Positions 14,544 through 17,919 of a stretch of 17,919 nucleotides of DNA are shown here, one piece after another (position 1 is the first letter of the stretch; every line of letters begins with the position of its first letter). Below the pieces are notes generated by a model, which saw only the letters and a program-made list of their open reading frames with translations, searched no databases and was not told the DNA's origin. The translations under genes were made by a program, and so were the position numbers. The stretch lies in NCBI GenBank assembly GCA_964405755.1, contig CAYOPF010000050.1, positions 1-17,919 on the forward strand, read 5' to 3'. This stretch comes from GWF2-33-9 sp964405755 (lineage in GTDB: Bacteria; Bacteroidota; Ignavibacteria; Kapaibacteriales; UBA2268).

Positions 14544-15970
14544 AAAAAACCAAGCTCGGCATTAAAATTATTTTGAATTCCAGTGTAAATCAAACTTGTT
14601 TCAATAAAATTGTTGGGGTATATTATTCCTATTGTAAATGCATTGTTGTCTGTATTAACTGCATTTGTTGTGTTAGTTTGTGCTAACCGACCAGCAACAA
14701 TCAAATTTTTATTTCCTAAAAATTGATTTGTATTGTAATTAAAATCTATTCCATAAGCAAAATTGGAACGAATATCGTTTATCTTTGAAGTTAATATCCC
14801 ACCAAATTTAATTTTCTCGCCAAGACTTTGCTCCAATCGTATAACTGAACTATTTTCGGTTGGATTTTCGTCGAATTTATCATTTTGTATCGAAATTAAT
14901 CCAAAAGTAGTGTTATCAAATTTTCCTGTAAGCTTTGCACCTGCAATTATCGGAATTAATTTATTATTATTTATACCGATTCTTCTTGAATAAAAAAGAT
15001 CGGCGCCTTCTTCGGCAAGATTGAATTCAAAAATATTATTACTTTCCAAAAAGAAATCTCGCTTCTCGGGAAAATACAAGGAAAACCTAGATAGATTCAC
15101 CTTTAATTCATCGGATTCTACTTGTGCAAAATCGGTATTGAATGTTAAATTTAACTTTACATTTTGAGCAATTCCAATATTTGCATCTCCTCCTATTTTA
15201 CCTATTTGAGTTGGCGAAGTAGCGGGATGCAATTCTGTACCAAACAAAGCGTAGGGTTTTAATTCGAGCACTTGTTTTCCGCTAATTGGTTGGTTGAATA
15301 ATATTTTGCCTGCATTCTGCAAGTTTGTTACGCTACTATTCAAACTCCATCCCTGCCACAATACTTCTTCTACTTTATGCCTGATATCTCTTTTGAAGTT
15401 TATTCCCCATTCTTGCGGCTCTTTCTCGGAAAAATTTAAAGTAGAAAATGGTATTTCTAATTCGGCAAACCAACCATCGGTAGTTAATTGAGTGGCAACA
15501 TCCCAGATCCCATTCCAACTATAATTCACATTCCCAAATTGCGACAACGTCCCATCACGTCGGGCTCCATTGGAATTGATAATAAATACATAACCCCGTG
15601 TCTTGTCGTTATTGGGGTCGAGAACCAAACTAAAAGTATCATCACGCCAGTTCTCGAAATCTCTTTTCATCCCCTTGCGTATTATTTTGGATGGATTATT
15701 GTCGTAGCACCATAAACCGATGTATAGTTTTTCGTCGTCATAGCAAAAAGCTATTTCTGTATTTTCGGTTGCAGGTTCCCCATTCTTGGGTTCTCGTTGT
15801 GTAAAATTATTAATTCTGGGGATGTTTCCCCAAATTTTTTCATTTAATTCACCATTCAAGTTGATTTTTTCTTGTATTTTTATTGGTATTATTGTGTTTG
15901 ATTGCTGAGCGAGCAAAGTGGAAGCTGTTAGAATAAGTATTGTTATTAGGTAGAGTTTGTACTTTATCAT
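14519..15970 (-). CDS. DUF5916/CBM9-like outer-membrane protein, N-terminal part
   Basis: This is the 483-codon first part of a DUF5916 family protein. A signal peptide (about 1-21, ending TLLAQ) precedes a CBM9/DOMON-like sugar-binding-type domain (about 30-225: LNGELNEKIWGNIPRINNF, TEIAFCYDDEKLYIGLWCYD, WFAELEIPFSTLNF). The DUF5916 barrel follows from about 235 (ELKPYALFGTEL, FNTDFAQVESDELKVNLSRF, FPEKRDFFLE, LFYSRRIGI). The frame leaves the family pattern after NAELGF at residue 475 and stops eight codons later. The -1 frame from that point restores FSRTNV and the rest of the barrel. The break lies in a T6 run. ATG 15970 is the only sensible start; no Shine-Dalgarno is visible. The function of DUF5916 proteins is not established; an outer-membrane location is inferred from the barrel. 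Confidence 0.85.
   Translation of the reverse strand: MIKYKLYLITILILTASTLLAQQSNTIIPIKIQEKINLNGELNEKIWGNIPRINNFTQREPKNGEPATENTEIAFCYDDEKLYIGLWCYDNNPSKIIRKGMKRDFENWRDDTFSLVLDPNNDKTRGYVFIINSNGARRDGTLSQFGNVNYSWNGIWDVATQLTTDGWFAELEIPFSTLNFSEKEPQEWGINFKRDIRHKVEEVLWQGWSLNSSVTNLQNAGKILFNQPISGKQVLELKPYALFGTELHPATSPTQIGKIGGDANIGIAQNVKLNLTFNTDFAQVESDELKVNLSRFSLYFPEKRDFFLESNNIFEFNLAEEGADLFYSRRIGINNNKLIPIIAGAKLTGKFDNTTFGLISIQNDKFDENPTENSSVIRLEQSLGEKIKFGGILTSKINDIRSNFAYGIDFNYNTNQFLGNKNLIVAGRLAQTNTTNAVNTDNNAFTIGIIYPNNFIETSLIYTGIQNNFNAELGFLVELMLTI
14543..14549 (-). other. Frame break at slippery heptamer T TTT TTA
   Basis: In the frame of the upstream part the minus strand reads GGT TTT TTA GTC. A shift of -1 after TTA reads AGT CGA ACT and enters the C-terminal frame. 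The heptamer is of the X XXY YYZ class. One extra T in the run would also restore the frame. Only a weak downstream stem (TAAAC-TATA-GTTTA) is visible, and it lies further away than usual stimulators. Confidence 0.7.
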
Positions 15971-16056
15971 TTATTAATTTGAAAAAAAATTAAGTTTATT
16001 TACGATTATGAGGAAAAAAAGTTTCTTTTTTTTTAAAAAGTAATAACAAAATGAAT

Positions 16057-16064
16057 TAACTTTG
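16057..16064 (+). promoter_or_regulatory. -7 promoter element of the DUF5698 gene
   Basis: TAACTTTG fits TAnnTTTG and continues into TA. The element overlaps an in-frame TTG at 16062, which therefore cannot be the translation start. It supports ATG 16089 (or 16077). Confidence 0.55.
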
Positions 16065-16088
16065 TATTTTTTTCTGATGTTATTTATC

Positions 16089-16676
16089 ATGGGCGATTTA
16101 CAATTTGATTTTTTCAGTTTAGTTGTAGTTCCGATACTAATAATTCTGGGTAGAGTGATTGACGTAAGTCTTGGAACACTCAAAATTATCCTTATTTCCA
16201 AAGGCTATCGCTCAATTTCGGCAGTATTAGGTTTCTTTGAATCGTTTATCTGGATAATTGTCGTTAGCCAAATTATGAAGCAACTTAATAACTATTATTA
16301 CTATGTTGCTTATGGTATGGGTTTTGCACTTGGAACCTACTTGGGAGTTACTTTAGAAAGATACCTGTCGCTGGGTCAGGCTATTATAAGGGTGATAACA
16401 CGCCTTCCCGGGGATGATCTGACACAATACCTGTTCGACAATAATTACACAATTACCAAAGTATATGGCGAAGGTAAGTACGGACCTGTTAACATCTTGT
16501 TTCTTGTAGTGCATCGCAAGCAAATTGATGAAGTAATCCAAATTATCAAAGAGTTCAACCCAAAAGCCTTTTATACAGTCGAGGAAGTGAAATCTGTCAG
16601 CCATCTTTATGTTGAAAAACCAAAAACTTTTTTTAATAAATTATTGAATATTCCAGTATTTACACAAAAAAAATAG
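16089..16676 (+). CDS. DUF5698/DUF2179 (UPF0316, YebE-like) membrane protein
   Basis: This 195-residue inner-membrane protein has three N-terminal helices (about 8-23, 44-60 and 71-88), with GRVIDVSLGTLKIILISKGYR and GFALGTYLGVTLERYLSLG matching the DUF5698 core. A cytoplasmic DUF2179 domain follows (about 105-170), with the Gly motif TKVYGEGKYGPVNILFLVVHR and the typical end FNPKAFYTVEEVKS. Proteins of this type have no agreed function. ATG 16089 is preferred over ATG 16077 and TTG 16062 because the promoter element ends at 16064; 16077 remains possible and adds MLFI. It is divergent from the DUF5916 gene and is followed nine bases later by the OPT transporter gene, so the two probably form an operon. 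Confidence 0.9.
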   Translation: MGDLQFDFFSLVVVPILIILGRVIDVSLGTLKIILISKGYRSISAVLGFFESFIWIIVVSQIMKQLNNYYYYVAYGMGFALGTYLGVTLERYLSLGQAIIRVITRLPGDDLTQYLFDNNYTITKVYGEGKYGPVNILFLVVHRKQIDEVIQIIKEFNPKAFYTVEEVKSVSHLYVEKPKTFFNKLLNIPVFTQKK

Positions 16677-16682
16677 AGGTGA
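16676..16682 (+). promoter_or_regulatory. Ribosome binding site of the OPT transporter
   Basis: GAGGTGA begins at the last base of the upstream stop codon and lies three bases before ATG 16686 (GAGG seven bases before). It sets the start and suggests translational coupling. Confidence 0.7.
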
Positions 16683-16685
16683 TTT

Positions 16686-17919
16686 ATGCAAGTTGATTCC
16701 AATATGAAAAGCGGATTACCCGACAATGCTTACCGCGAACTAAAACCAGGTGAGGAATACATACCAATTATTCCACCATCAACAGTTGTTCCGGAAGTAA
16801 CTCCGTATTCAGTTTTTCTCGGCTTGATTATGGCTGTGGTATTTTCGGCTGCAGCAGCCTATTCTGGATTGAAGATAGGTCAAGTGATCGAAGCCGCAAT
16901 TCCAATTTCGATTATAGCAGTTGGCTTGTCCAATGCATTGAAAAAGAAGAATTCCCTAAGTCAAAACGTGATTATCCAATCGATTGGAGCAAGTTCTGGG
17001 GTAATTGTTGCAGGTGCTATTTTCACTATTCCCGGACTTTACATATTAAATCTGCCCGTCAATTTCTTTCAGATATTTCTATCGTCTCTACTTGGTGGTT
17101 TCTTAGGCATTTTATTCCTGATACCATTTCGCAAGCATTTTGTTAAGGATATGCACGGCAAGTTTCCTTTCCCCGAAGCTACAGCAACGACTGAAATTCT
17201 GATTACAGGCGAGAAAGGTGGTTCCCATGCCGGAATTCTAATTGTTAGTGGTTTGGTGGGAGGTGTGTATGATTTCCTTTCCCAGTCATTCCATTTTTGG
17301 GAGGAAGTAGTTACTACCCGTGTGGTACCAATCGGTGCTGCTATTGCGGAAAAAGCAAAAATACTATTCCAATTCAATGTATCGGCAATGATAGTCGGAT
17401 TTGGATATTTAGTAGGTTTAAAATTTGCTCTTATCATCACCTTGGGCTCACTGTTATCCTGGTGGGTATTTATTCCGCTAATTAACGAGATTGGCAACTT
17501 GGTAGCTGCATCTATCGGTGGAGTAAATCCAATTGCGGCACTAAAGCCAGAACAAATTTTCACCCAATTCGTTCGACCTATTGGTATCGGAGCTATTGCT
17601 ATGGCAGGAATTATCGGGGTACTGAAAGCTTCACCTATTATTGGCAAAGCATTTAAATTGGCTTTTGGTGGACTTACCGGAAAAAAAACCGACAGCGAGG
17701 ACGAAATCCGCACTCATAAAGATTTGAAATTAACATTTGTGATTATGTTTAGTTTATTAACCATAATTGCTATCTTTATATATCTTATGCTTGGCTTTGA
17801 TATCACATTAACACAGGCAATTATAGCTCTGTTGACCGTTGTGATTATATCGTTTCTTTTCACAACAGTTGCCGCCAATGCTATCGCAATTGTGGGAACT
17901 AACCCAGTTTCGGGAATGA
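16686..17919 (+). CDS. OPT family (oligopeptide-type) transporter, 3' truncated by window
   Basis: The first 411 codons of an inner-membrane secondary transporter are visible; the frame is still open at the window end. After a polar N terminus (1-38) the chain is almost entirely hydrophobic segments: YSVFLGLIMAVVFSAAAAYSGLKIG (41-65), IPISIIAVGLSNAL (72-85), a GASSG turn near 101-105 and FQIFLSSLLGGFLGILFLIPF (128-148). The hallmark HGKFPFPEATATTEIL (157-172) and the late NPVSGM (406-411) are characteristic of the bacterial OPT group, whose full length is usually 600-700 residues. OPT proteins use the proton gradient to import oligopeptides or metal chelates; the substrate here cannot be told. 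It has a good GAGGTGA site nine bases after the DUF5698 gene and is likely co-transcribed with it. Confidence 0.93.
   Translation, partial: MQVDSNMKSGLPDNAYRELKPGEEYIPIIPPSTVVPEVTPYSVFLGLIMAVVFSAAAAYSGLKIGQVIEAAIPISIIAVGLSNALKKKNSLSQNVIIQSIGASSGVIVAGAIFTIPGLYILNLPVNFFQIFLSSLLGGFLGILFLIPFRKHFVKDMHGKFPFPEATATTEILITGEKGGSHAGILIVSGLVGGVYDFLSQSFHFWEEVVTTRVVPIGAAIAEKAKILFQFNVSAMIVGFGYLVGLKFALIITLGSLLSWWVFIPLINEIGNLVAASIGGVNPIAALKPEQIFTQFVRPIGIGAIAMAGIIGVLKASPIIGKAFKLAFGGLTGKKTDSEDEIRTHKDLKLTFVIMFSLLTIIAIFIYLMLGFDITLTQAIIALLTVVIISFLFTTVAANAIAIVGTNPVSGM

Noticed and set aside
16062..16088. TTG start for the DUF5698 protein
   Set aside because: The codon lies inside the TAACTTTG promoter element and would precede the expected transcript start.
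17069..17713. Leftward open frame of 214 codons
   Set aside because: It is the antisense of the OPT transporter, whose frame has clear family motifs throughout; the antisense translation is Pro/Ile/Ser-rich shadow sequence.

Overview
The window is AT-rich DNA that most likely belongs to Bacteroidota or a close FCB relative (Kapabacteria/Ignavibacteria-like). The reasons are a TonB-dependent receptor with an N-terminal carboxypeptidase-regulatory-like domain, a DUF5916 outer-membrane protein, a BatA/vWA membrane protein, and at least six promoters carrying the Bacteroidota -7 element TAnnTTTG. The lineage is inferred from gene families and promoter style, not from a database match.

Layout. 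Positions 1-5 hold only the first codon and two bases of the second codon of a leftward gene. Positions 6-628 are non-coding and contain two copies of a GGGCAC...GTGCCC palindrome plus several short hairpins. A leftward BatA-like vWA protein (629-2695) is divergent from a rightward purine nucleoside phosphorylase (2787-3623). Next comes a tight rightward cluster: a secreted gluzincin with a TolB-like propeller and outer-membrane barrel (3680-6760), a glycosyltransferase with TPR repeats (6771-7733), and hslO/Hsp33 (7730-8647). A Rid-family protein (8654-9088, leftward) converges on hslO. An unrecognised six-helix membrane protein (9240-10724, rightward) then converges on a TonB-dependent receptor (10744-13176, leftward).

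From 13294 to 15970 everything is leftward: rpsO with a textbook promoter and a strong terminator, tRNA-Pro(GGG), and a DUF5916/CBM9-like protein split into two frames at the run T TTT TTA. From 16089 rightward lie a DUF5698/DUF2179 membrane protein and an OPT-family transporter that runs off the window end.

How the genes fit together. Most are housekeeping or cell-envelope genes: uptake across the outer membrane (TonB receptor) and inner membrane (OPT), envelope proteolysis, glycosyl transfer, redox chaperoning, purine salvage and translation. I see no phage, CRISPR, toxin-antitoxin or defence locus and no convincing wholly new system. The items most worth a second look are the DUF5916 frameshift at a canonical -1 slippery heptamer, the altered loop of the phosphorylase, the unrecognised membrane protein at 9240-10724, the paired palindromes near the left edge, and the near-identical promoter cores of rpsO and tRNA-Pro.
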